A DNA stretch of 64,000 nt from Bryobacteraceae bacterium (GTDB lineage: Bacteria; Acidobacteriota; Terriglobia; Bryobacterales; Bryobacteraceae), in contig JAIEMJ010000040.1 of NCBI GenBank assembly GCA_019752335.1, forward strand, positions 1-64,000, in the 5' to 3' direction. The first letter of the stretch is position 1, and every line of letters begins with the position of its first letter. This document shows positions 24,290 through 32,308 of this stretch, one piece after another. Under the pieces are notes generated by a model. That model was not told the DNA's origin and searched no databases. It saw only the letters and a program-made list of their open reading frames with translations. The position numbers were made by a program, and so were the translations under genes.

Positions 24290-25519
24290 ATGGCGACCGT
24301 GGCGCGCATCTTTACGGTGACTTGGCTGGCTTATGCCGGCTTCTATCTGTGCCGCAAAAACTTCAGCGTCATTCTCCCGGCGCTGGCCGAATCCTTCCCC
24401 AAGGACCGCTTGGCAACCCTGGTTTTTGCCTACAGCCTGGCCTACGCGATCGGGCAGTTTCTCTCGGGAACCCTGGCGGACCGGCTGGGGGCGAAGCGGG
24501 TGGTGGTGGCAGGGCTACTGCTGACTGTCCTCTGCAATTTGGGCCTGGCCGGGGCCGGCCTGTCGTTGAGCGGGATCGCGCTGCTCGCGGTGCTGACGCT
24601 GCTGCAATTGGTGAATGGCTTGGCCCAATCGGCGGGCTGGCCGGGGCTGCTCAAAATCACAGCCCAATGGTTCGACGAGCGGCGACGCGGCGTGTGGATG
24701 GCGTGGTGGAGCACCAGCCTGGCCATCGGTGGACTCGCCAGTACGCTGATCGCCACGTGGTTCATCACGGGTTGGCCCGCCCGGCAGTGGCCCGAATTGG
24801 GCTGGGCGCTGGGCGCGATTGGCCCGGCGGCGATCCTGATGGTGATTGCCGTCATCTTCGCCGCGGTCGCGCGGGAGCGGCGGGATCCGGCGGCGGACCT
24901 GGGCGTGGTGAGCGCTTGGGGGCCGGTACTGGCGTCGCCGGCTTTGCGCTGCATTGTGGTGAGTTACTTCTGCCTCAAATTGATGCGCTATAGCTTCCTG
25001 TTTTGGCTGCCTTTGTACATGGTGGAGCAGTTGCGCTACTCGGTGGCGGAGGCTGGCTACTCGTCGTCGTTGTTCGAATTGGTGGGCTTCGCGGGCGTGC
25101 CGCTGGCGGGCTACGTTTCGGACCATCTGCTCGGCGGACGGCGCTTCCCGGTGGGCGCGGCGATGATGTTCGGCTTGGCGTTGGCCTGTCTGATCTTCCC
25201 GGCACTGAGCGGCTTTAGCCGGGTGGGCAATCTGGTGGCGATCAGCCTGGTGGGCATCTTGACGTTTGGGCCGGATACGCTGATGGCCGGCGCGGCGACG
25301 CAGGACGCGGCCACACCGGAGACCGCCGCCACCGCGGGCGGCTTCGTGAATGGCGTGGGTTCGTTAGGGCAAGTCACTTCGCCCTTGCTGGTGTCGGCGG
25401 TGGTGCTGTGGGCGGGTTGGGACGCGCTATTCTACGTCTTTACCGCCGTCGCGTTGTTGGGCGGCGTGGCGCTGGCTGGGCGCTGGAACGCCAAAGTGGA
25501 AATCTATCATGCGGCTTAG
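24290..25519 (+). CDS. MFS transporter of the organophosphate:phosphate (GlpT/UhpT-like) type
   Basis: A 409-residue carrier with 12 predicted helices. The start at 24290 is preferred over GTG 24281 because TAGGG sits at better spacing. The N-terminal YAGFYLCRKNFSVILP is the hallmark of the OPA antiporter family (compare YxxxYxxRxNFxxA in GlpT). The following DRLGAKRVVV loop and the central SAGWPGLLKITAQWF fit too. The stop overlaps the FAD-oxidoreductase start by 11 bases. With the next three genes it probably imports a phosphonate such as 2-aminoethylphosphonate or an N-methyl derivative. Confidence 0.85.
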   Translation: MATVARIFTVTWLAYAGFYLCRKNFSVILPALAESFPKDRLATLVFAYSLAYAIGQFLSGTLADRLGAKRVVVAGLLLTVLCNLGLAGAGLSLSGIALLAVLTLLQLVNGLAQSAGWPGLLKITAQWFDERRRGVWMAWWSTSLAIGGLASTLIATWFITGWPARQWPELGWALGAIGPAAILMVIAVIFAAVARERRDPAADLGVVSAWGPVLASPALRCIVVSYFCLKLMRYSFLFWLPLYMVEQLRYSVAEAGYSSSLFELVGFAGVPLAGYVSDHLLGGRRFPVGAAMMFGLALACLIFPALSGFSRVGNLVAISLVGILTFGPDTLMAGAATQDAATPETAATAGGFVNGVGSLGQVTSPLLVSAVVLWAGWDALFYVFTAVALLGGVALAGRWNAKVEIYHAA

Positions 25520-26633
25520 AGCGGATGTGGCCGTCGTCGGCGGCGGAATTGTCGGATTGGCGCAGGCTTACGCGGCGGCGAAGCGCGGCCGGAGCGTCGT
25601 TTTGTTCGAACGGCACGCGCAGGCGCAGGGCGCGTCGATTCGCAACTTCGGCATGATCTGGCCGATTGGCCAGCCGCCGGGCGAACGGCTCGAACTGGCG
25701 CTAGCCAGCCGGACCCTGTGGCAGGAGGTGTTGCCGGCGGCCGGGATCGTCGCGGGCGACACCGGCTCCTGGCACTTGGCCTATCACGCCGACGAAGCCA
25801 ATCTGCTGCGCGAGTTCGCCGCGATCGGACCGGCGCAGGGCTATAGCTGCCAGTGGGTAGCAGCGGCCGAAGTCCTCGCGCGGTCGCCCGGCGTGCGTCC
25901 GGAAGGCCTGCTGGGTGGGCTATGGAGCACGACGGAACTCATTGTCGACCCCAGAGTGGTGGCGCGCCAACTGCCTGCTTGGCTGGCCGAGCGCTTCGGC
26001 GTCACGCTGCGCTACGGCAGCACGGTGCGGGCGATTGAGTTGCCGCGCGTCGAGACCAGTTCTGAGACTTGGGAGGTCGACCAGGCCATCGTCTGCGGCG
26101 GCGACGACTTCGTCTCGTTGTACCCCGAACTCTTCGCCACCAGCGAACTCTTCCGCTGCAAGCTGCAAATGCTGCGGACGGCGGCACAGCCCGGCGGTTG
26201 GAAGATGGGCGCCGCACTGGCGGCCGGTTTATCGCTCCGCTTTTACACGTCGTTCGCGATCTGCGCGTCGCTCGCGCCGTTGCAGCGGCGCATCGCCGAG
26301 GAACTGCCGGAGTACGACCGCTACGGCATCCACGTGATGGCCTCGCAGATGCCTTCGGGCGAAGTCACCTTGGGCGACTCGCACGAATACGGCGAGGAGA
26401 TCAGCATCTTCGACAAGCCCGAGATCGACGACTTGATTCTGCGCTATCTGGATGGCTTTCTGCGGTTGCCCGCGCCCGCTATCGCGGAGCGCTGGCATGG
26501 GGTCTACGCGAAGCATCCCAGCCGGCCGTTTTTCAGCGGAACGCCCGCGCCCGGCGTGCGGGTGGTGACGGGGCTGGGTGGCGCCGGGATGACGCTTTCC
26601 TTTGGCGTCGCGCAACGAAGTCAGGAGAACTAA
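25509..26633 (+). CDS. FAD-dependent oxidoreductase of the phosphonate-linked TIGR03364 type
   Basis: A 374-residue DAO-fold flavoenzyme. The dinucleotide-binding site opens the protein (VAVVGGGIVGLAQAYAAAKR, Gly11-Gly16), followed by VVLFERHAQAQGASIRNFGM, whose SIRNFGM is characteristic of this subgroup. The closing motif GVRVVTGLGGAGMTLSFG contacts the flavin. Relatives encoded beside phnX oxidise aminoethylphosphonates to phosphonoacetaldehyde with release of amine and peroxide. No PhnW transaminase is present here, so this enzyme is the likely supplier of PhnX substrate. It overlaps the carrier gene and ends 3 bases before phnX. Confidence 0.88.
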   Translation: MRLRADVAVVGGGIVGLAQAYAAAKRGRSVVLFERHAQAQGASIRNFGMIWPIGQPPGERLELALASRTLWQEVLPAAGIVAGDTGSWHLAYHADEANLLREFAAIGPAQGYSCQWVAAAEVLARSPGVRPEGLLGGLWSTTELIVDPRVVARQLPAWLAERFGVTLRYGSTVRAIELPRVETSSETWEVDQAIVCGGDDFVSLYPELFATSELFRCKLQMLRTAAQPGGWKMGAALAAGLSLRFYTSFAICASLAPLQRRIAEELPEYDRYGIHVMASQMPSGEVTLGDSHEYGEEISIFDKPEIDDLILRYLDGFLRLPAPAIAERWHGVYAKHPSRPFFSGTPAPGVRVVTGLGGAGMTLSFGVAQRSQEN

Positions 26634-26636
26634 CCG

Positions 26637-27407
26637 ATGAAACTACGCGCCGCGATTTTCGATTGGGCCGGCACCACCGTCGACTACGGCTGCTTCGCGC
26701 CCGTCCGCGTGCTGGAGGAGGTGTTCGCCGCCGCCGGAGTGCCCATCACCGCGGCCGAGGCCCGGGCGAGCATGGGCCTAGCCAAGCACGATCACATCCG
26801 CTCGATTGTGCGGGAGCCGCGTGTGGCCGAAGCCTGGCGGAAAAAGCACGGCGTCGCGCCTGGGGACGCCGAGGCAGTCCGGCTCTACGAGCACTTCGTG
26901 CCCCTGCAATCGGCGCGTGTGGCCGGCGATTCGGCGGTGATTCCCGGCGCCGCCGCCGTCGTCGCGCGCTTACGTGACCGCGGCCTGCGCATCGGATCGA
27001 GCACCGGGTACACCCGCGCCATGCTCGATCTGGTTTTGCCCGGCGCGGCGGCCGCCGGTTACGCGCCCGACACCAGCGTGACGCCCGAGGAGGCCGGCGG
27101 CGGACGTCCCGCGCCTTGGATGCTCTTTGAGAATTTGCGCCGGCTGGGTGTCTATCCGCCGCGCGCGTGCGTGAAGATCGGCGACACGGTCTCCGACATG
27201 GAAGAGGGCGTCAACGCCGGGATGTGGACCGTCGGCGTGGTGGACTCGGGCAACGAAATCGGCCTCACTCCCGCCGGCTTCGCGGCGCTCAGCGAAGCCG
27301 AACGCGCCGCGGTGCGCGCGCCAGCGGCGGAGCGTCTACGCGCCGCCGGCGCCGACTTTATCGTGCAGGATCTCAGCGAACTGGAGGCGGTACTCGAACA
27401 GCTATGA
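26637..27407 (+). CDS. phnX: Phosphonoacetaldehyde hydrolase
   Basis: A 256-residue HAD-superfamily C-P bond hydrolase: phosphonoacetaldehyde to acetaldehyde plus phosphate. The nucleophile is Asp9 (AAIFDWAGTTVDYG), and the Schiff-base lysine is Lys50 (MGLAKHDHIR), as in characterised PhnX. Also seen: IGSSTGYTRAMLD, VTPEEAGGGRPAPWM, and the late acidic loop KIGDTVSDMEEGVNAGM. Length is normal. The stop overlaps the next start as ATGA. Confidence 0.95.
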   Translation: MKLRAAIFDWAGTTVDYGCFAPVRVLEEVFAAAGVPITAAEARASMGLAKHDHIRSIVREPRVAEAWRKKHGVAPGDAEAVRLYEHFVPLQSARVAGDSAVIPGAAAVVARLRDRGLRIGSSTGYTRAMLDLVLPGAAAAGYAPDTSVTPEEAGGGRPAPWMLFENLRRLGVYPPRACVKIGDTVSDMEEGVNAGMWTVGVVDSGNEIGLTPAGFAALSEAERAAVRAPAAERLRAAGADFIVQDLSELEAVLEQL

Positions 27408-27943
27408 GCACGTCAGCGGTGGATCGCATTCTAAAATTGTTAGCCCAGGCGCAAGGCGCCTACTTTGGCGAACCGGTGACGCAACTGGAGCACGCCTTGC
27501 AGTGCGCGCACTTGGCGCAGCAGGCGGGAGCCCGTCCCACTTTGGTGGCGGCGGCGCTGGTGCATGATGTGGGGCATTTGCTGGGCGAGAGTCCGGACGA
27601 ATTCGGCGAAGCCGGGCACGAGGTGCTGGGCTCCGCGTACTTGCGGGCGTGCGGCCTCCCGGAGACCCTCGTTCATATTGTCGCGGGGCATGTGCCCGCC
27701 AAACGCTACCTCACCGCGACGGACCCGGCTTACCACCAGGCGCTCTCGGCAGCCAGCCAGGAGACCTTGCGCCGGCAGGGAGGCCCGATGAGCGAAGCCG
27801 AAGTCGCGGCCTTCCGCGCCGACCCGTTGTTTGCCGAAATGGTCCAACTGCGCTTATGGGACGAAGCGGCCAAGATTCCGGGCTTGCCCGTGCCGGGCTT
27901 GGAGCATTACCGCGAGATGCTGTCTCAACTGATGCCGCGCTGA
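27404..27943 (+). CDS. PhnZ-like HD-domain diiron oxygenase (TIGR03276 type)
   Basis: A 179-residue HD protein. The PhnZ ligand set can be placed: His30, His54-Asp55 (LVHDVGHLL), His72, His96 and Asp153 (LWDEAAKIPG). The PhnZ lid residues match as Tyr20 and Glu23 (AYFGEPVTQLEH), and Lys100 fits the phosphonate-binding lysine. PhnZ splits (R)-2-amino-1-hydroxyethylphosphonate into glycine and phosphate using O2. Its usual hydroxylase partner PhnY is absent, so the substrate may arrive hydroxylated or be different. It ends 18 bases inside the convergent lyase gene. Confidence 0.88.
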   Translation: MSTSAVDRILKLLAQAQGAYFGEPVTQLEHALQCAHLAQQAGARPTLVAAALVHDVGHLLGESPDEFGEAGHEVLGSAYLRACGLPETLVHIVAGHVPAKRYLTATDPAYHQALSAASQETLRRQGGPMSEAEVAAFRADPLFAEMVQLRLWDEAAKIPGLPVPGLEHYREMLSQLMPR

Positions 27944-29025
27944 AAGCGGGAGACGATTTCGGCGGCGGAGGCGCGGTTCCACGTCTCGTTCACCTGGAGC
28001 GTAAACGTGTCTCCTAAGGGGGTATACGTGCTGATGCCCGCTTGTTCCAAACGGCCCTGGTAGGCCGGTGCATTGGCGCCGATCGGCTTCAGCCGGAACA
28101 GATTCGTACCGCCGGGAATGCGTTCGACGACGAAGTTGCCGTCGCGCTGCAGGGCGCTGATCACCTTCTCGCCGGTTTCGGCCGCGCGGGCCATACGCTC
28201 CGGGAAGCCTTCGAGGTAATGCAAGGCGACGGCCACGAAGGGCCAACTGGCCGGCAAGCTGCCCCCGAACATGCGGCGCGTGTGATAGAGGTCAGCCAGT
28301 AAGGCTCGCGGGCCGGCCAGGATCGCGCCGCTGGGGGCGTTGAAGTACTTATACATCGATACGTAAACCGTATCGAACAACGCTGTGTACTCCTGCACGG
28401 GCCGCCGGGTGTAGGCGCTTTCGATGAAGAGACGCGCGCCGTCCAAATGCCGGCCGATCTTGCGTTCGGCGGCCCAGGCGCTGATCTTTTTGAGTTCGGC
28501 GAAGTCAAACTGCTGGCCCGTCTTGCGGCGCACCGGCGTCTCAATCACCAACGCCGATACCGGCGTCACGACGCGGCCCAACCGCGCCTGCTGCGCCGCC
28601 GCCTCGGCTTGGGCGAGGCTATAGGTGGCCTGCCCTTCAGCCAGTGGAACGAGCGTGAGTCCGCTCAAGGTCTGGGCACAGTCGCCACTGTCGTTGTAGA
28701 GGTGGCTTTGCTCCTGCACCAACACGCGGCGTCCAGGCTGGGCCAGCAACCGGACCGCCAGATGATTGGCCAGCGTGCCGGTGGGCAGCCAGACAGCGGC
28801 CTCCTTGCCGAGGATCGCCGCCATGCGCCGTTCCGCTTCCTCCACGACGCCGCCGCGCGAATAGTCGTCCGTCGCGATCTTCGGGGCGAGTTGTTGCAGC
28901 AGCGAGGCGTAAGCCGCCGGACTCAGATGGACGCCATCGCCCGAGGCGTAGACGCGGGATTCGTCCGCCGGGGTGGTGGCAGCGGCTAGCGCTAAGGGGG
29001 TAGAGAGGAAACCGCGGCGTTTCAT
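27925..29025 (-). CDS. Exported PLP-dependent lyase (threonine aldolase/beta-eliminating family)
   Basis: A 366-residue fold-type I PLP enzyme. Motifs: AVWLPTGTLANHLAVRLLA near the cofactor phosphate, IGRHLDGARLF (Asp holding the pyridine nitrogen) and VYVSMYKYFNAPSGAIL with the Schiff-base lysine. Unlike cytoplasmic threonine aldolases it begins KRRGFLSTPLALAAATTPA, a Tat-type signal peptide, so I infer periplasmic location. The fold also fits tryptophanase-like lyases. It converges with the phosphonate operon (19-base overlap), so it is not part of that transcript. Confidence 0.82.
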   Translation of the reverse strand: MKRRGFLSTPLALAAATTPADESRVYASGDGVHLSPAAYASLLQQLAPKIATDDYSRGGVVEEAERRMAAILGKEAAVWLPTGTLANHLAVRLLAQPGRRVLVQEQSHLYNDSGDCAQTLSGLTLVPLAEGQATYSLAQAEAAAQQARLGRVVTPVSALVIETPVRRKTGQQFDFAELKKISAWAAERKIGRHLDGARLFIESAYTRRPVQEYTALFDTVYVSMYKYFNAPSGAILAGPRALLADLYHTRRMFGGSLPASWPFVAVALHYLEGFPERMARAAETGEKVISALQRDGNFVVERIPGGTNLFRLKPIGANAPAYQGRLEQAGISTYTPLGDTFTLQVNETWNRASAAEIVSRFQRGIS

Positions 29026-29066
29026 GTGGACGATGGTAGCACCGCAGTCCCGGGCAATCGGATAGA

Positions 29067-30569
29067 ATGCCCGGCATGCCCCTCTCGCGACGTCAGATGA
29101 TCGCTTCGTTAGCCGCGGCTCCGGCGACCCCGCAGCGCCCGAATATTCTCTTCATCTACACCGATGACCACTCTTACCGCACGCTGAGCTGCTACCCGGA
29201 GGCCTTTCCCTGGGTCCGCACGCCGAATATTGACAAGCTGGCCAAGGAGGGTGTGCGCTTTGCCGCCGCTTATAACGGCGCCTGGTGCATGCCCTCGCGC
29301 GCGACGATGTTGACCGGCCATTACCAGAGCGGCGTCGAGTCGATGACGATGGAAGGCGACTACCCCGGCTCCAACTACGACCCCGCCAAGTGCCCGTTCT
29401 GGCCCAAGACCTTCCGCGAAAAAGGCTACTTTACGGCGCAAATTGGCAAATGGCACACCGGTACCGACACTGGCTACGGCCGCGACTGGGACTTCCAACT
29501 CGTCTGGAATCGCCCCAAGTTTCCCGAGACCGCCACCCACTACTACTACGACCAGCCCATCACCTACCATGGCGGCAAGACGGAGATGCTCAAGCGCTAC
29601 TCTACTGACCAGTACACCGACTGGGCGCTCGACCTCATTCGCGGCAAGGACCGTCCGGCGAACAAGCCCTGGTATCTCTGGCTCTGCTACGGCGCCGTGC
29701 ACGGCCCTTACACGCCCGCCGAGCGGCATCTCGACGAACTGAAGGGCATCGACTTCGATACGCCCAAGGACATCTTTCCGCCCCGCGCCGGCAAGCCGGA
29801 CTGGGCGCAGAAGATCGAGATGTGGCAGAAAGGCCCCAACGGCACGCCGATGGCCCAAGGCCGCACCCTCAACTCCTGGGTGCGGCAGTATCACCAGGGC
29901 GTCTTTGCCCTGGACGAAGCCGTCGGCAAGCTGATGGCGGCTTTGGAGGAGACCAAGCAACGCCAGAACACGCTGGTGATTTTCACGTCGGATCAAGGGC
30001 TCGCCTTCGGCCAGCACGGCTTCCGCGGCGTCAAGATCGCGGCTTATGACGCCAATGTCCGCTCGCCGCTGATCTTCTCCATGCCGGGCCGCATACCGCA
30101 AAATCGCGTCTGCCAGACGCCGGTAGCCGGCGTCGACCTCGTGCCGACCATGTTCCGCTTTGCCAACCTACCCTTGCCGTGGGAGATGCACGGCCGCGAC
30201 CTGACTCCGTTGCTCAATCACCCCGAAGCCGGCTGGCCGCATCCCATGCTGATGATCGCCACCGGCCAGAAGTTCGGCTCGGACACCACGCACGTGCCTG
30301 CCGGCGCCGGCGCCTTTCATGAGCAAGTGCCCTGGTACGTCATGATCCGCGACAAGCATCTGAAGTACGTCCGGCCCCTGGTGAACGACCTGGAGGAGCT
30401 CTACGACCTGAACCGCGACCCCGAAGAGTTGGTCAATCTGGCCGTCCAGCGCGAACACCAAGCGACTCTTCGTCGGCTGCGCGCGCTGGCCATCGCCGAG
30501 TTGAAGCGGACGAAGACCGGCTTTGCGGATCACCTACCCCCGGTGCGCGAAGCGTTTCCGAGCGCCTAG
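29067..30569 (+). CDS. Exported arylsulfatase-type sulfatase
   Basis: A formylglycine sulfatase of about 500 residues. The start is 29067 or the ATG at 29076 (MPLSRRQMIASLAAAPA), which gives a Tat-like signal. Metal-binding DD follows NILFIYTDDHSY, and the sulfatase signature CMPSRATMLTGHYQSG carries the cysteine converted to formylglycine (C-x-P-S-R, Cys71 from the second ATG). Later GKWHTG and the metal site SDQGLAFGQHGF are present. It removes sulfate esters, presumably from polysaccharides. The AraC-type gene begins 6 bases after its stop. No sulfatase-maturase is in the window. Confidence 0.92.
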   Translation: MPGMPLSRRQMIASLAAAPATPQRPNILFIYTDDHSYRTLSCYPEAFPWVRTPNIDKLAKEGVRFAAAYNGAWCMPSRATMLTGHYQSGVESMTMEGDYPGSNYDPAKCPFWPKTFREKGYFTAQIGKWHTGTDTGYGRDWDFQLVWNRPKFPETATHYYYDQPITYHGGKTEMLKRYSTDQYTDWALDLIRGKDRPANKPWYLWLCYGAVHGPYTPAERHLDELKGIDFDTPKDIFPPRAGKPDWAQKIEMWQKGPNGTPMAQGRTLNSWVRQYHQGVFALDEAVGKLMAALEETKQRQNTLVIFTSDQGLAFGQHGFRGVKIAAYDANVRSPLIFSMPGRIPQNRVCQTPVAGVDLVPTMFRFANLPLPWEMHGRDLTPLLNHPEAGWPHPMLMIATGQKFGSDTTHVPAGAGAFHEQVPWYVMIRDKHLKYVRPLVNDLEELYDLNRDPEELVNLAVQREHQATLRRLRALAIAELKRTKTGFADHLPPVREAFPSA

Positions 30570-30575
30570 TCAAGG

Positions 30576-31322
30576 ATGCAGTCGATGCGGTATCGGGAAT
30601 TTGCGCCAAGTCCCGCGCTAGCTTGCGTGGTGGAGCGCTATTGGTACTTCGCGGGAGCGGCGGAGGGCCCGCAGCGTGTCTTTCCCGATGGCCATGCCGA
30701 ACTCGTTTTCCACCTGGGCGACGGCGTGCGCGGCCAGGCGCGGACGCTCTTGATTGGCCAGATGTCACGGTGGGTGGACATCGAACCGGAGGGCCGCCTA
30801 AGTGTCTTCGGAGTGCGGCTGCAGCCAGCCGCGGCGATGCGCTTGGCTCCCGTTGCAGGGCGGATTGTGGATCTCGCGGATCCCTGGCCGCGGGCTGCGG
30901 AGTGTCGTCAACAACTGGGCGAGGCAGTGGATGATCTGGGACGAGTGGCGGTGGCGGAGCGCTGGCTGAGCTCCGTCTTCGGGACTTGGCAGCCGGATCG
31001 CCGGATTGCGGCGGCGGTGGCCGTCTGGCAGGACCGCATGACGGGAGTGGAGCCAGTGGCTGCTTCGGTGGAGTTGAGCCGCCGGCAGTTGGAGCGGCTC
31101 TTTCGGGCGCAAGTGGGCCTGGAGCCGAAGCGCTTCGCCCGCATAGCCCGGTTTCAGCGGGCGCTTCGGTCATCACAAAACGAGGCTTGGGCCAGCGTCG
31201 CGCAGGAGCATGGCTACTACGACCAAGCGCACCTGATCGCCGACTTTCGCGAGTTCACCGGCACCGCCCCTACGGCCCGGCCCGCCACGGAATTCGGCGA
31301 GACCCTGGCGTCGCGCGTCTGA
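30576..31322 (+). CDS. AraC-family transcriptional regulator
   Basis: A 248-residue regulator. The N-terminal part (residues 1-130, YREFAPSPALACVVERYWYF, RVFPDGHAELVFHL) is the sensor domain known from DUF6597-type AraC proteins; the C-terminus has the double helix-turn-helix (VAASVELSRRQLERLFRAQV, LEPKRFARIARFQRAL, AHLIADFREFTGTAPT). It follows the sulfatase by 6 bases and is probably co-transcribed with it. The ligand is unknown. Confidence 0.88.
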   Translation: MQSMRYREFAPSPALACVVERYWYFAGAAEGPQRVFPDGHAELVFHLGDGVRGQARTLLIGQMSRWVDIEPEGRLSVFGVRLQPAAAMRLAPVAGRIVDLADPWPRAAECRQQLGEAVDDLGRVAVAERWLSSVFGTWQPDRRIAAAVAVWQDRMTGVEPVAASVELSRRQLERLFRAQVGLEPKRFARIARFQRALRSSQNEAWASVAQEHGYYDQAHLIADFREFTGTAPTARPATEFGETLASRV

Positions 31323-31369
31323 CGCATTTTTCCAAGCCAACCGCGCCGCGTAGCGCATACACTTCCCTC

Positions 31370-31825
31370 ATGCTTCGAGTTTCCCTTTGCATGCTCCTGA
31401 TGACGGCCCAGGCCCAGGAGGTGAATCAGCTCGCTTTCCTGACGGGCTGCTGGCAGATGGCGGCAGGTCCGCTGGTGATCGAAGAGGTATGGGGCAAACC
31501 TGCCACCGATGGGCTGCTGGGCTTCAGCCGGACGCTCAAGAACGGCAAGACCGTCTTCAGCGAATTCATGCGCATCGACCGGCGGGCCGGCGGGATCGAC
31601 TATACACCGCGCATCGGCACCGGCCGCGACGAAAAGGTAAGCTTCAAGCTGATGAAGCTCACCGGAGACGAAGTCGTCTTCGAGAATCAGGGGCACGACT
31701 TCCCGCAACGGATTCTCTACCGCAAGACGCCCGGCGGCCTCGCCGCGCGCATTGAGGGGAAGCAAAATGGCAAAGAGCGCGGTGAGGACTTCCCCTATCG
31801 CCGCGTCTCCTGCGATCCGAATTAG
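31370..31825 (+). CDS. Small secreted DUF6265-type protein
   Basis: A 151-residue protein, ATG 31370. A short signal peptide (MLRVSLCMLLMTAQAQ) precedes a lipocalin-like beta domain beginning QLAFLTGCWQM, the DUF6265-like opening, with TDGLLGFSRTLKNGKTVFSE and ENQGHDFPQRILYRK later. Function unknown; it may bind a small hydrophobic ligand. Longer in-frame starts upstream overlap the AraC gene and are not used. Confidence 0.8.
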   Translation: MLRVSLCMLLMTAQAQEVNQLAFLTGCWQMAAGPLVIEEVWGKPATDGLLGFSRTLKNGKTVFSEFMRIDRRAGGIDYTPRIGTGRDEKVSFKLMKLTGDEVVFENQGHDFPQRILYRKTPGGLAARIEGKQNGKERGEDFPYRRVSCDPN

Positions 31826-31847
31826 CCGGTATACTGCAAGCTGGATC

Positions 31848-32087
31848 ATGCTCTCCGACACGACACCCGAAGCGGACGCCCTGATGCTGCAACTGCGGCG
31901 CCAGCAGACGGTGGGTGAACGTTTGAGCGCTTCTCTGGCGATGTCGGAATTGGTGCGCTCCCTACAGATGGGGGTCCTGCGGGCGGAGCATCCCCAGGCG
32001 AGTGAGGACGAAATCAAGTACCTATTGGCGGTGCAACGGTTGGGCCAGGATCTCGCGGACCGGGTCTTTGGTCCCCGCGAGGGGTAA
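31848..32087 (+). CDS. Small conserved hypothetical protein paired with a nucleotidyltransferase remnant
   Basis: A 79-residue helical protein, ATG 31848 (MLSDTTPEADALMLQLRRQQ). It contains the pattern VGERLSASLAMSELV and a C-terminal LLAVQRLGQDLADRVFG helix. Proteins of this kind are often encoded directly before a nucleotidyltransferase; here only that partner's tail remains, in the same frame after the TAA. The role is unknown, perhaps antitoxin-like. Confidence 0.65.
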   Translation: MLSDTTPEADALMLQLRRQQTVGERLSASLAMSELVRSLQMGVLRAEHPQASEDEIKYLLAVQRLGQDLADRVFGPREG

Positions 32088-32279
32088 AGCCGATGCGGCA
32101 TTGTCCTCGCGAAGCTTCGCTGGTTTCAGCAGGGGGGCGGGACGTCCGAGCGCCAATGGAGCGACATTCTGGGCGTGCTGCGCGTGCAGGGTGCGAAGAT
32201 CGATTGGGCTTACCTGGAGCAGTGGGCGCCGCGTCTCGGCGTCAATCATCTGCTGGCCAGCCTTCCGCGCCTGGCTTAA
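32088..32279 (+). pseudogene. C-terminal remnant of a nucleotidyltransferase-type protein
   Basis: Directly after the TAA at 32085, in the same frame, the sequence reads VLAKLRWFQQGGGTSERQW, then SDILGVLRVQGAKIDWAYL and ends LGVNHLLASLPRLA. I recognise this as the C-terminal end (ED-ILAKLxWxxxGGxxSxRQWxDxxGVL) of nucleotidyltransferase proteins that normally pair with the preceding small gene. No start codon or catalytic N-terminus exists, so the 5' part has been deleted. Confidence 0.65.
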
Positions 32280-32308
32280 GCGCTAAGCTGTAGGGGTCGA
32301 GGAGTCCT

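Noticed and set aside
29109-30101. 330-codon minus-strand open frame
   Set aside because: Antisense to the sulfatase, which has the formylglycine motif.
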